The notes under the pieces were generated by a model, which saw only the letters and a program-made list of their open reading frames with translations, did no database searches and was not told the origin of the DNA. Shown piece by piece: positions 1 through 5,547 of a stretch of 5,670 nucleotides of DNA. The stretch lies in the NCBI GenBank assembly GCA_021162325.1, contig JAGGYV010000298.1, positions 1 to 5,670 of the forward strand, given 5' to 3'. Position 1 is the stretch's first letter. The number at the start of each line of letters is the position of its first letter. The DNA comes from Desulfobacteraceae bacterium (GTDB lineage Bacteria > Desulfobacterota > Desulfobacteria > Desulfobacterales > Desulfosalsimonadaceae). The translations under genes were made by a program, and so were the position numbers.

Positions 1-663
1 CTCCATGCGCTTGAGAATGAAGATGAGGCCATACCCTATATTCATATTTTTGCCCTGCTGACACTTCTGAAACAGATCTGTAATCATCCGGCGTCCATTG
101 TAAAAAAAGGGTTTGATACCGGCAAAGGCCCTCTGGATTCAGGCAAATGGGAGGTGTTTGAAGAGCTGGTCGACGCCTGCCTGGAAAACGGCCAGAAGAT
201 CGTGATTTTCAGCCAGTTTGTTAAAATGATTGAAATAATTACCCGGTATCTGAAAAATAAGGGAATCGGCTTTGCTTCCATCACCGGTCAGACCCGAAAC
301 CGGGGCCGGGAAATTGACCGGTTTAATGAAGATGAAGACTGCCGGGTATTTGTCGGGAGCCTCAAGGCAGGGGGCAGCGGGATTGATCTGATCGGCGGGT
401 CGGTGGTGATTCACTATGATCGCTGGTGGAATGCGGCCAAGGAAGACCAGGCCACTGATCGCGTGCACCGTATCGGCCAGACCCGGGGAGTACAGGTTTT
501 TAAACTGGTCACTGAGGGTACTTTAGAGGAAAAGATTTCCGCAATTATTGATCGCAAACGAAAGCTCATGGCCGATGTTATTCAGGATGATAATTCCGGG
601 ACCCTTAAAACATTCTCCCGGCAAGATCTCATTGATTTGCTGTCCCTGCCGGATCAGGCCTGA
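1..663 (+). CDS. SNF2-family DEAD/DEAH helicase, C-terminal part (5' truncated)
   Basis: The frame is open from base 1 and ends at TGA 661-663, giving 220 residues of a protein that starts outside the window. It is the second RecA-like lobe of a SNF2/Rad54-type ATPase. In order I see KQICNHP (about residues 24-30), the strand KIVIFSQF (66-73), ITGQTRNRGREIDRF (94-108), motif V-like SLKAGGSGIDL (120-130), HYDRWWN (138-144) and motif VI DQATDRVHRIGQTR (149-162) with the arginine-finger region. SNF2 proteins use ATP hydrolysis to translocate on double-stranded DNA and remodel protein-DNA complexes. Bacterial members include RapA, which recycles RNA polymerase, and many uncharacterised proteins with an N-terminal SWIM zinc finger. 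Motif V reads GIDL where GLNL is commoner. Which subfamily this is cannot be told because the N-terminus is missing. The next gene lies 349 bp downstream beyond repeats, so an operon is unlikely. The family call is very secure. Confidence 0.95.
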   Translation, partial: LHALENEDEAIPYIHIFALLTLLKQICNHPASIVKKGFDTGKGPLDSGKWEVFEELVDACLENGQKIVIFSQFVKMIEIITRYLKNKGIGFASITGQTRNRGREIDRFNEDEDCRVFVGSLKAGGSGIDLIGGSVVIHYDRWWNAAKEDQATDRVHRIGQTRGVQVFKLVTEGTLEEKISAIIDRKRKLMADVIQDDNSGTLKTFSRQDLIDLLSLPDQA

Positions 664-693
664 CGATCTATCATGTGCTTGGATTTGTTAGTA

Positions 694-884
694 AAGTTTT
701 GGCCTTGATCCATTGTTCGGCCAGCACAATGTCATTTCGGCAGCTTTCTCGATAGAAACATTCGAGGACAAGCTTAGCCGGAATCTATGTTCGGAATAGC
801 ACATAACTGGATTCCCGATAGAAACATTCGGGAATGACAAATCTACTTTGGCCGAAAACGATGATTAAAGCCAAAGTTTTTGAT
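694..884 (+). repeat. MITE/REP-like palindromic element, expanded copy with three hairpins
   Basis: The two ends are imperfect inverted repeats of each other: 694-738 (TTTTGGCCTTGATCC..., TTCGGCC, TGTCATT) matches the reverse complement of 831-882 (CTTTGGCTTTAATC..., TTCGGCC, TTGTCATT) with a few small gaps. Inside are three hairpins: 742-774 (inner stem CTCGA/TCGAG), 780-815 (GGAATCTATGT pairing with ACATA...GATTCC) and 811-835 (ATTCCCGA/TCGGGAAT, 8 bp perfect). The first and third share the identical loop TAGAAACAT. A shorter copy in opposite orientation lies at 5212-5297. The region has no open frame of note. It looks like a non-autonomous mobile or REP-type repeat; which transposase or RAYT would mobilise it cannot be seen here. 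Boundaries are approximate. Confidence 0.8.
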
Positions 885-910
885 AACCCCAAAAGTGAAT
901 TAAAAACCGT

Positions 911-940
911 AGGGTGGAATAGCGAAGCGTAATCCACCGA
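911..940 (+). repeat. Short palindrome with a GCGAAGC tip, resembling a widespread dispersed repeat
   Basis: GGTGGA (913-918) pairs with TCCACC (933-938), TA with TA further in, and the tip GCGAAGC (922-928) can close as a mini-hairpin with a GAA loop. One A-A mismatch and one bulged G interrupt the stem. The flanking GTAGGGTGG...CCACCG pattern resembles the short GTAGGGTGG(N)GCGAAGCGT(N)CCACC repeats scattered in many bacterial genomes; that resemblance is from memory, not a search. It lies between the larger repeat and the start of the SEC-C protein gene. Confidence 0.6.
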
Positions 941-998
941 AAAACTGAATTATATTGGCCGTTAAATTTTTGCTGTGGTCGAGCATTTTTAATTTAAA

Positions 999-1003
999 AA
1001 GGA
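999..1003 (+). promoter_or_regulatory. Ribosome binding site of the SEC-C/TPR protein gene
   Basis: AAGGA stands 9 nt before ATG 1013, within the A-rich stretch AAAAAGGAAAA. It supports this ATG as the start. The other two complete genes in the window have the same 9-nt spacing. I found no convincing -35/-10 pair between the repeats and this site. Confidence 0.75.
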
Positions 1004-1012
1004 AAATCTTTT

Positions 1013-3481
1013 ATGAATATTGACATTGAATTATCCAACATTGACACTTCAGAGCCTGTCGTTGCCCAGTGGGCGTTGCGCCGCATTGAAGTTATGGGTA
1101 AAACAGATAAAAAACAGGCACAAGACATGGAAGATTGTCTGTTTACGGATGATGTGATTAAAAAACTGATGGATAACGGGGGCACCCCTTTTTTAATATC
1201 AAGAATGACCCAGGTGTTGCGGGCAGAGAAATTTAAAAGTTTTGTTCCAATGCTGTCTGAAAAGTGGAAAAACGGTATGAGTGAGATAGAGCTTCTGGCA
1301 ACTTCTATAGGCGTCATTATTGCAAAAAATAATCCTGAAGCAGCCGCCGATCTTTTTGAGTCCTTTTGCAGCCAGGGCATCTCTCAATTTGAAGAATCCG
1401 GAAAATGGATGGATGTATTTAACGGGCTCCCGTATTTAAACGCCGACCGTCAAAAACAAATAGCGGACCTGATGATCAACGCATTTGAAAATGCCGAACC
1501 AGGAGAAGATAAGAGCCAGTTTTTGCCTTCGATAATAACACTGATGTGGCATCATCATCACTCCCGGTTTGAAAATGGTTTGCGAAATTATATTTGCCTG
1601 ATGCCGTCAAAGGACTCGGAACAATCTTATGTCTCGATGCTCCGCCCAATTGTTAAGCTGCTTGGTCTGTCAAGTAGTGAATATTATCTGATTGTCGATA
1701 TACTGAAAGGCTACCCGGCACCATGGCCATCGGAAATCAGTGAGTTTTACCAGCCGTCGGTTTTGCCGAAAGAACTGGACAATGCAATCTGTGACATTAA
1801 AAAACGATCTTACAAATCCATTCATCAGTTTCTGCTGACAAATCAATTCCTGATAACCGATGCCCGGGTAAAATCCCTTTGGCAATCACTGATAGATGAT
1901 AAAAAGTTGATATCCGGTTTGCATAAAAAAAAGCAGCGGCCGTTTTTTTATGCCATGCTGCTTTGTGCGGTGACCTCCGCACTGCGGGTAAAGTCTCTCT
2001 CTTTTGAAACGTTTTCCATGGAAAACGTTGTTTTTCTGCTGTCCGCTCAGATTGAAGAAGTGCCGGATATTCCCGCATTTGTTTCATATTTTAAAAACAT
2101 AGACCGGGCGGCCGCTGTCGCCTGCCTAACGGAAGCACTGGATATGATGATCGCATCAGGGATAGGCAATCATGCCCTAAGCGTGATTGCTGAACTGGAT
2201 TACGACGAGTTTTTGGAACCTTTAATCCGGGCGCTATACACGGAAGAGATCAGTGATCCTTTTTTTCAATCTGTTTTTGATATGATCGTTCGATTTGGGG
2301 AGCGGGCGCTTGATTTTTTTGACACTTGTTTCCCGGAATTAGATGAAATTAGGAAGAACACCATACTGGATATCATATCTAAAATTGGTGGGGAGAAGGC
2401 AGTATCGTTTTTGGAAAAATATTTTGATGACTGCATGGCCTTTGACAGGGGGCAAACATTATCTGTGTGCGAGGACCTGGTCTGTCGTTTTTGTCTGGAC
2501 CGGATTCGGCCAAAAATGAATAAAGGCCAGACAGATATTGACAACGCGTACATGCTGATTTCACTTTTAAGCGGTGAACAAAATCCTGAAATTCAAAAAA
2601 TGCTGGATGCATATTATCAACGGGAACAGGAAGCGGCGAAAGCGCTGGGTGCACTAAATTCTGGGGATGTCATTGACACAGTAACGTCTTATATGGATCT
2701 TGAACTCAAATGCCGGCAGTGTGGTGATGTTAATACCTATCGTGTTAATCGGGTAATTGTTGATAAAACCGGTGACAACTATATCGCACAGGAGCTTGAA
2801 TGTATCAATTGCGGACAGGTTCCTGAATTTGATATCCCGCCGTCTTGCAACAGGCGCATTACCATGGAAATGATGCGGTTGACGATGATTAGTTCACCTG
2901 AAGATGTCCGAAAAGCCATCGAAACCAGTCCTTTTGAGATGCAGCGGTTTTCTGCGTTTGGAAAAGAAATGAGTGTCGGGCAGGCCATTAAAACATATGA
3001 AAGCAGGATCATCGATGATCCGGATAATGCGGAATATTATATCGGTCTGGGAAACATTTATTCTTATGTCGAGCAATGGACAAAATCATCCGGGTATCTC
3101 GAAAAAGCGATTGAGCTTGACCCGGAATATTGTGAAGTTTACCATACACTGGCCTTGATTGCGGAGGGGGAAAATGATCTGAACACGGCTTTTCAGTGGT
3201 TGAAAAAAGGGGTCCCGTATTTAAAATTATTAAAATTCTTGAAATACTCAAAGATTGACCCAGATGAATTTACAGAAGAATACATCGGTTTTTATAATGA
3301 ACTGCTGTTCCGCACCGGCGGCCCTGAAAAAAACAGGATAGAACCCATTTATGCGCCGGATCGATCTAATACCTCATTATCGGCCCCTTATCTTCGGGAG
3401 AATAAAAAAATCGGGAGAAATGATCCCTGTCCGTGCGGCAGCGGGAAGAAATATAAAAAGTGCTGCTTGGGCAAGTCATAA
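1013..3481 (+). CDS. Large helical-repeat protein with zinc ribbon, TPRs and C-terminal SEC-C motif, function unknown
   Basis: The product has 822 residues and no signal peptide or membrane segment, so it is probably cytosolic. Residues 1 to about 560 look almost wholly alpha-helical (HEAT/ARM-like in flavour), but I recognise no named family. A zinc ribbon follows: C567-x2-C570 and C597-x2-C600, separated by a beta-type stretch. Residues 659-740 hold about two TPR-like units (AEYYIGLGNIY...YLEKAIELDPE and CEVYHTLALIAEGENDLNTAFQWLKKG). The C-terminus is a textbook SEC-C motif, NDPCPCGSGKKYKKCCL (803-819), with C806, C808, C817 and C818 as likely zinc ligands. In SecA this motif binds zinc and contacts SecB, and it also tails many proteins of unknown role. 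TPRs suggest a protein partner. ATG 1013 has a good ribosome binding site, and a strong terminator follows the stop. The gene is more A+T-rich than hisF. A chaperone or secretion-linked adaptor role would be a guess. Confidence 0.93.
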   Translation: MNIDIELSNIDTSEPVVAQWALRRIEVMGKTDKKQAQDMEDCLFTDDVIKKLMDNGGTPFLISRMTQVLRAEKFKSFVPMLSEKWKNGMSEIELLATSIGVIIAKNNPEAAADLFESFCSQGISQFEESGKWMDVFNGLPYLNADRQKQIADLMINAFENAEPGEDKSQFLPSIITLMWHHHHSRFENGLRNYICLMPSKDSEQSYVSMLRPIVKLLGLSSSEYYLIVDILKGYPAPWPSEISEFYQPSVLPKELDNAICDIKKRSYKSIHQFLLTNQFLITDARVKSLWQSLIDDKKLISGLHKKKQRPFFYAMLLCAVTSALRVKSLSFETFSMENVVFLLSAQIEEVPDIPAFVSYFKNIDRAAAVACLTEALDMMIASGIGNHALSVIAELDYDEFLEPLIRALYTEEISDPFFQSVFDMIVRFGERALDFFDTCFPELDEIRKNTILDIISKIGGEKAVSFLEKYFDDCMAFDRGQTLSVCEDLVCRFCLDRIRPKMNKGQTDIDNAYMLISLLSGEQNPEIQKMLDAYYQREQEAAKALGALNSGDVIDTVTSYMDLELKCRQCGDVNTYRVNRVIVDKTGDNYIAQELECINCGQVPEFDIPPSCNRRITMEMMRLTMISSPEDVRKAIETSPFEMQRFSAFGKEMSVGQAIKTYESRIIDDPDNAEYYIGLGNIYSYVEQWTKSSGYLEKAIELDPEYCEVYHTLALIAEGENDLNTAFQWLKKGVPYLKLLKFLKYSKIDPDEFTEEYIGFYNELLFRTGGPEKNRIEPIYAPDRSNTSLSAPYLRENKKIGRNDPCPCGSGKKYKKCCLGKS

Positions 3482-3503
3482 GTAATTTGCCTTAAACAGT
3501 CTC

Positions 3504-3534
3504 ATCTGGCCAGATCCGTTAAATCGGTTTTAAC
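3504..3534. other. 12-bp perfect palindrome and adjacent hairpin between convergent genes
   Basis: ATCTGGCCAGAT (3504-3515) is a perfect 12-bp palindrome. Two bases later GTTAAA (3518-3523) pairs with TTTAAC (3529-3534) around a 5-nt loop, followed on the plus strand by a T-rich run (ATCTTTAATTTTTT). Both lie between the stop of the SEC-C gene and its main terminator. The second hairpin could act as a weak first terminator. The palindrome could be a protein-binding site or simply part of the 3' untranslated structure. Confidence 0.45.
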
Positions 3535-3549
3535 ATCTTTAATTTTTTG

Positions 3550-3577
3550 AAGCCGGGTCTTCATGACCCGGCTTTTT
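3550..3577 (+). terminator. Intrinsic terminator after the SEC-C/TPR protein gene
   Basis: AAGCCGGGTC (3550-3559) pairs perfectly with GACCCGGCTT (3565-3574) around the loop TTCAT, and the run of five T (3573-3577) follows. It lies about 70 nt after the stop at 3481. Read from the minus strand the stem is followed by TCAAAAAATT rather than a U tract, so it serves the plus strand. hisF transcription arriving from the right has no equally good intrinsic terminator here. Confidence 0.92.
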
Positions 3578-3588
3578 GCTTCACGGTT

Positions 3589-4350
3589 TCAGCGGATATT
3601 TACCCCCCGGCCCCGGAGGTAGTCCTTTAAGTCGCCGATGCCGATGAGTCCGAAATGGAACACGGACGCAGCAAGCAGGATGGTCGCCCCCGCCTGCGCG
3701 GCATCATAGAAGTGTTCCAGTTTGCCCGCGCCACCGGACGCCACGACCTCGGCCGAGACCGCTTTTTTGATGGCGCTGATTACCGGCAGATCAAAACCGG
3801 TTTGCGCGCCGTCGCCCGCCTTGCTGGTTGGGAGAATAACCGGAATCCCGAAGCCATCCACACGTTTGGCCCATTCCACGGCATCCGTACCGGTGGCCGT
3901 TCGTCCGCCGTCAATATAAACTTCATAGCCCGAGGGCATGGCGTTGTTTTGATCCACATCAATGGCTACCGTCACATTCCCGGCACCCAGCGCTTTGATC
4001 ATTTCCGGGATCAGTTCTGGATTCCGAAAGGCGGCACTGCTAGTCGATATCTTGTTTGCACCCGCTTTTAAGACTGCTTCGGCCGATTTCACGTCGGAAA
4101 TCCCGCCGCCCACGGTAAATGGAACCGTGGTGACCTCTGCGACACGCGCAACAACATCAAGCATGGTGGCTCTGCCTTCCACCGTGGCCGTGATATCCAA
4201 AAGGGCCAATTCATCTGCCCCGGCGTCACAATACGCCCTTGCACATTCGACCGGATCACCGGCATCCCGAATATCCACGAAATGGACGCCTTTGACGACG
4301 CGTCCGTTTTGCATGTCAAGGCACGGCATAATTCGAACAGATTGCTCCAT
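3589..4350 (-). CDS. hisF: Imidazole glycerol phosphate synthase cyclase subunit HisF
   Basis: HisF, with the glutaminase HisH, converts PRFAR and ammonia into imidazole glycerol phosphate and AICAR, linking histidine and purine synthesis. The 253-residue product matches the family length and (beta/alpha)8 pattern. Visible landmarks: MPCLDMQNGRVVKG (8-21) with catalytic D12 and loop-1 K20, RDAGDP (28-33), ADELALLDITA (45-55), phosphate-binding VGGGI (80-84), K100, AID (129-131) with the second catalytic aspartate D131, D180, D187, ASGGAG (204-209) and AASVFHF (227-233). The segment 169-182 (IPVILPTSKAGDGA) departs from the familiar AGEILLTSxDxDGT. ATG 4350 is preceded by AGGGAGGAA. The gene is convergent with the SEC-C protein gene. 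No hisH, hisA or hisI adjoins it, and its upstream side is a repeat element. Codons are visibly more G+C-rich than in the neighbours, which explains long antisense open frames over it. Confidence 0.96.
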   Translation of the reverse strand: MEQSVRIMPCLDMQNGRVVKGVHFVDIRDAGDPVECARAYCDAGADELALLDITATVEGRATMLDVVARVAEVTTVPFTVGGGISDVKSAEAVLKAGANKISTSSAAFRNPELIPEMIKALGAGNVTVAIDVDQNNAMPSGYEVYIDGGRTATGTDAVEWAKRVDGFGIPVILPTSKAGDGAQTGFDLPVISAIKKAVSAEVVASGGAGKLEHFYDAAQAGATILLAASVFHFGLIGIGDLKDYLRGRGVNIR

Positions 4351-4357
4351 GGTTTAA

Positions 4358-4366
4358 TTCCTCCCT
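4358..4366 (-). promoter_or_regulatory. Ribosome binding site of hisF
   Basis: On the minus strand AGGGAGGAA contains GGAGG (4364-4360), 9 nt before ATG 4350. It is the strongest Shine-Dalgarno sequence in the window and fixes the start. Only 28 bp separate the hisF start from the edge of the upstream repeat at 4379. Confidence 0.88.
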
Positions 4367-4378
4367 GTTTTTTTAATT

Positions 4379-4533
4379 TTGACAAACTCGTAAAAAGTCG
4401 AATTCCGATGGCAAAGAAAAAAGCTTCAAATTCGAGGCGTACAAATCCTGAGTAATGATTAGTACTTATCGTACCATGAAGAAGCGAAGGATGCAGCGCA
4501 ACAAAGAATTTGGACTTTTTACGAAGCCATCAA
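4379..4533. repeat. MITE-like element with terminal inverted repeats, upstream of hisF
   Basis: The left end, TTGA then TCGTAAAAAGTC (4379-4399), is inverted at the right end as GACTTTTTACGA...TCAA (4513-4533). Twelve bases (4388-4399 and 4513-4524) match perfectly, and the match continues imperfectly inward as GAATTC versus GAATTTG. The interior includes AAGAAAAAAGCTTC and the short palindrome GTAC-TTATC-GTAC (4462-4474). The length is about 155 bp. I recall similar GACTTTTTACGAAGCC repeats in Desulfobacteraceae genomes but could not search. A small open frame starting inside it (4455-4667) runs antisense into the end of the next gene and is not credible as a gene. No clear target-site duplication is visible. 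Confidence 0.72.
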
Positions 4534-4602
4534 TTTTAATTTGGTTATCCACTATAGTCTTGCAATTTGTCAACAACGTCCCCGGAATTTCAAAATTTCA
4601 CT

Positions 4603-5169
4603 TTAGAAAGGATTTTTTATCACGCGAACGCCTTTTGCGACCCGCAAGCCCACCTGATCCTGTATAAAATTGATATAGTCCCGTCCCTTACCGGCCCGGC
4701 GGAGTATTGAACGGTAGATGGTACCGAGCAATCTTGCAATTTCATCCGGCGGCAACGACGCAAGGTCCTTTTGAATGATCCCGTCTATTACCTCAAAGCC
4801 CCGTTCTTCCAGATTACCGGCAACGTCTGATTTTTCGTCTTTGAAATGATATCGATCCATGAGCAGCTCAGCAATCTTTATAAAAAAATGATCATCCGGA
4901 CGACCATCGAGTTGATTATCAAATTGGCAGAATGCGGATTCGATCACATCGGCCTGGTCCTGAAGCTGAATATCATCAGACATGCGCGGCAGCGCATAAT
5001 GAGGTACTTTTTTATAGTTTCGGTTGGCGCGTGTATCCACGAAGTAAGCGCATCCTCCACATTTTTCAGCAGACCGTGTTTCTCCACAGCAAAGGCTGCA
5101 TATAAAACTCTCTTGAAAAAGACATTTTCTTTTTCCCTTTCGGGCATTGCATATCGGACATTTTGCCAT
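4603..5169 (-). CDS. Small protein with an eight-cysteine, probably zinc-binding N-terminus, function unknown
   Basis: The product has 188 residues. The first 40 hold eight cysteines: C4-x2-C7, C16, C24-x2-C27-C28 and C37-x2-C40, in the pattern CPIC...KRKC...ICSLCCGETR...CGGC. That is enough for two zinc sites. I recall uncharacterised bacterial proteins beginning with the same CPxC...C.LCCG...C pattern, but no function is known to me. The rest (45-188) is charged and mainly helical, with EIARLLGTIYRSILRR (144-159) the clearest helix, and there is no membrane segment. ATG 5169 has AAGGA 9 nt upstream, and the stop is TAA at 4605-4603. It shares the strand with hisF, but 252 bp and a repeat lie between them, so cotranscription is uncertain. 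The N-terminal cluster suggests protein or nucleic acid contact rather than catalysis. It is confidently a real gene; its role is unknown. Confidence 0.88.
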   Translation of the reverse strand: MAKCPICNARKGKRKCLFQESFICSLCCGETRSAEKCGGCAYFVDTRANRNYKKVPHYALPRMSDDIQLQDQADVIESAFCQFDNQLDGRPDDHFFIKIAELLMDRYHFKDEKSDVAGNLEERGFEVIDGIIQKDLASLPPDEIARLLGTIYRSILRRAGKGRDYINFIQDQVGLRVAKGVRVIKNPF

Positions 5170-5178
5170 GCTGATAAT

Positions 5179-5183
5179 TCCTT
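5179..5183 (-). promoter_or_regulatory. Ribosome binding site of the eight-cysteine protein gene
   Basis: AAGGA on the minus strand stands 9 nt before ATG 5169 and supports that start. Upstream lies A+T-rich sequence and then the short copy of the palindromic repeat, which begins about 43 bp before the start codon. Confidence 0.72.
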
Positions 5184-5211
5184 AATAAATTTAAATACCG
5201 GTCACAGAATT

Positions 5212-5297
5212 CTTGGCCGTGATCATCGTTTCGGCCAAAGCAGATTTGTCATTCCCGAATGTTTCTATCGGGGAAGCATGCCGGAATGACATTGTGC
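5212..5297 (-). repeat. Short inverted copy of the 694-884 palindromic element
   Basis: Read on the minus strand this copy gives GCACAATGTCATTCCGGC, CCCGATAGAAACATTCGGG, AATGACAAATCTGC and TTTGGCCGAAACGATGAT. These match 724-741, 813-832 and 833-866 of the copy near the left end with few changes. Only one TAGAAACAT hairpin is present (CCCGA 5254-5258 with TCGGG 5268-5272). An outer 8-bp inverted repeat, GTCATTCC 5248-5255 with GGAATGAC 5283-5290, offers a competing fold. The end equivalent to 694-723 of the long copy is not recognisable, so this copy is either single-unit or truncated. It sits in the upstream region of the eight-cysteine protein gene. Confidence 0.8.
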
Positions 5298-5515
5298 ATT
5301 TTACTGATCTCATCTATGCTTATTCTTTTGTCATCATTTGTCATGCTTTTCCTTTTTAATTTTACTTGATGGCAGCTATTTTTCAGATTTTACTTTTTTA
5401 ACTCAAAAGTTTCAAGCCCGTCTTCCTTCCCGATGAACCGACAAGAATTTATTGTGAGTTGCTTCCGGGATGAGTTCGTCTTTTTTGAAAATATTTCGAA
5501 TATTTAGAAAAATAA
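5298..5515. other. A+T-rich non-coding stretch
   Basis: I see no credible gene on either strand. The stretch is rich in T runs and contains TTTGTCAT twice, 10 bp apart (5327-5334 and 5337-5344). A 5-bp TCCCG...CGGGA pairing spans the middle (about 5427-5476), and an inverted repeat at 5489-5505 is listed separately. It separates the repeat copy from a possible promoter at 5516. Confidence 0.55.
5489..5505. promoter_or_regulatory. Perfect 7-bp inverted repeat just upstream of a promoter-like sequence
   Basis: AAATATT (5489-5495) and AATATTT (5499-5505) flank TCG, 10 bp before the TTGACA at 5516. The position suits an operator or activator site, but an A+T-rich palindrome can arise by chance and no regulator is identifiable. 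Confidence 0.35.
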
Positions 5516-5541
5516 TTGACAGTATTATAAAAAGGTATGAT
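5516..5541 (+). promoter_or_regulatory. Possible sigma-70 promoter
   Basis: TTGACA (5516-5521) is a perfect -35 consensus. TATGAT (5536-5541) is one base from the -10 consensus, but the spacer is only 14 bp, shorter than the usual 16-18. GATGAT at 5539 gives 17 bp with a poorer hexamer. The downstream region lacks an open frame but carries two hairpins and a T run. Confidence 0.4.
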
Positions 5542-5547
5542 GATTAT

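Noticed and set aside
694..884. CRISPR array or tandem repeat array
   Set aside because: The repeated TAGAAACAT hairpins are only two, differ in stem sequence and have no equal-length spacers; no cas genes are present.
1550..1561. Run of four histidines (H180-H183) in the SEC-C protein as a metal site
   Set aside because: A short CATCATCATCAC run without a conserved context is likely incidental; I cannot show conservation.
1..3481. SNF2 helicase plus SEC-C/TPR protein as a two-gene defence system
   Set aside because: The genes are 349 bp apart with repeats between, the SNF2 gene is incomplete, and nothing in the second protein shows a nuclease, protease or other effector motif. Adjacency alone does not support a system.
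3655..4357. Plus-strand open frames of up to 138 residues over hisF (3655-4071, 3962-4357, 3722-3919)
   Set aside because: They lie wholly antisense to the confidently identified hisF, have no ribosome binding sites or recognisable domains, and follow from the G+C-rich codon use of hisF.
4455..4667. Plus-strand open frame of 70 residues
   Set aside because: Its first part is inside the inverted-repeat element and its end is antisense to the eight-cysteine protein gene; no ribosome binding site and no protein-like pattern.
4846..5289. Plus-strand open frame of 147 residues
   Set aside because: It is antisense to the eight-cysteine protein gene and its end runs through the repeat copy at 5212-5297; the minus-strand gene has clear cysteine motifs and a ribosome binding site.
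5327..5344. Two TTTGTCAT copies 10 bp apart as a regulator-binding site
   Set aside because: Helical-turn spacing is suggestive, but the sequence is low in complexity, only two copies occur, and no promoter adjoins them.
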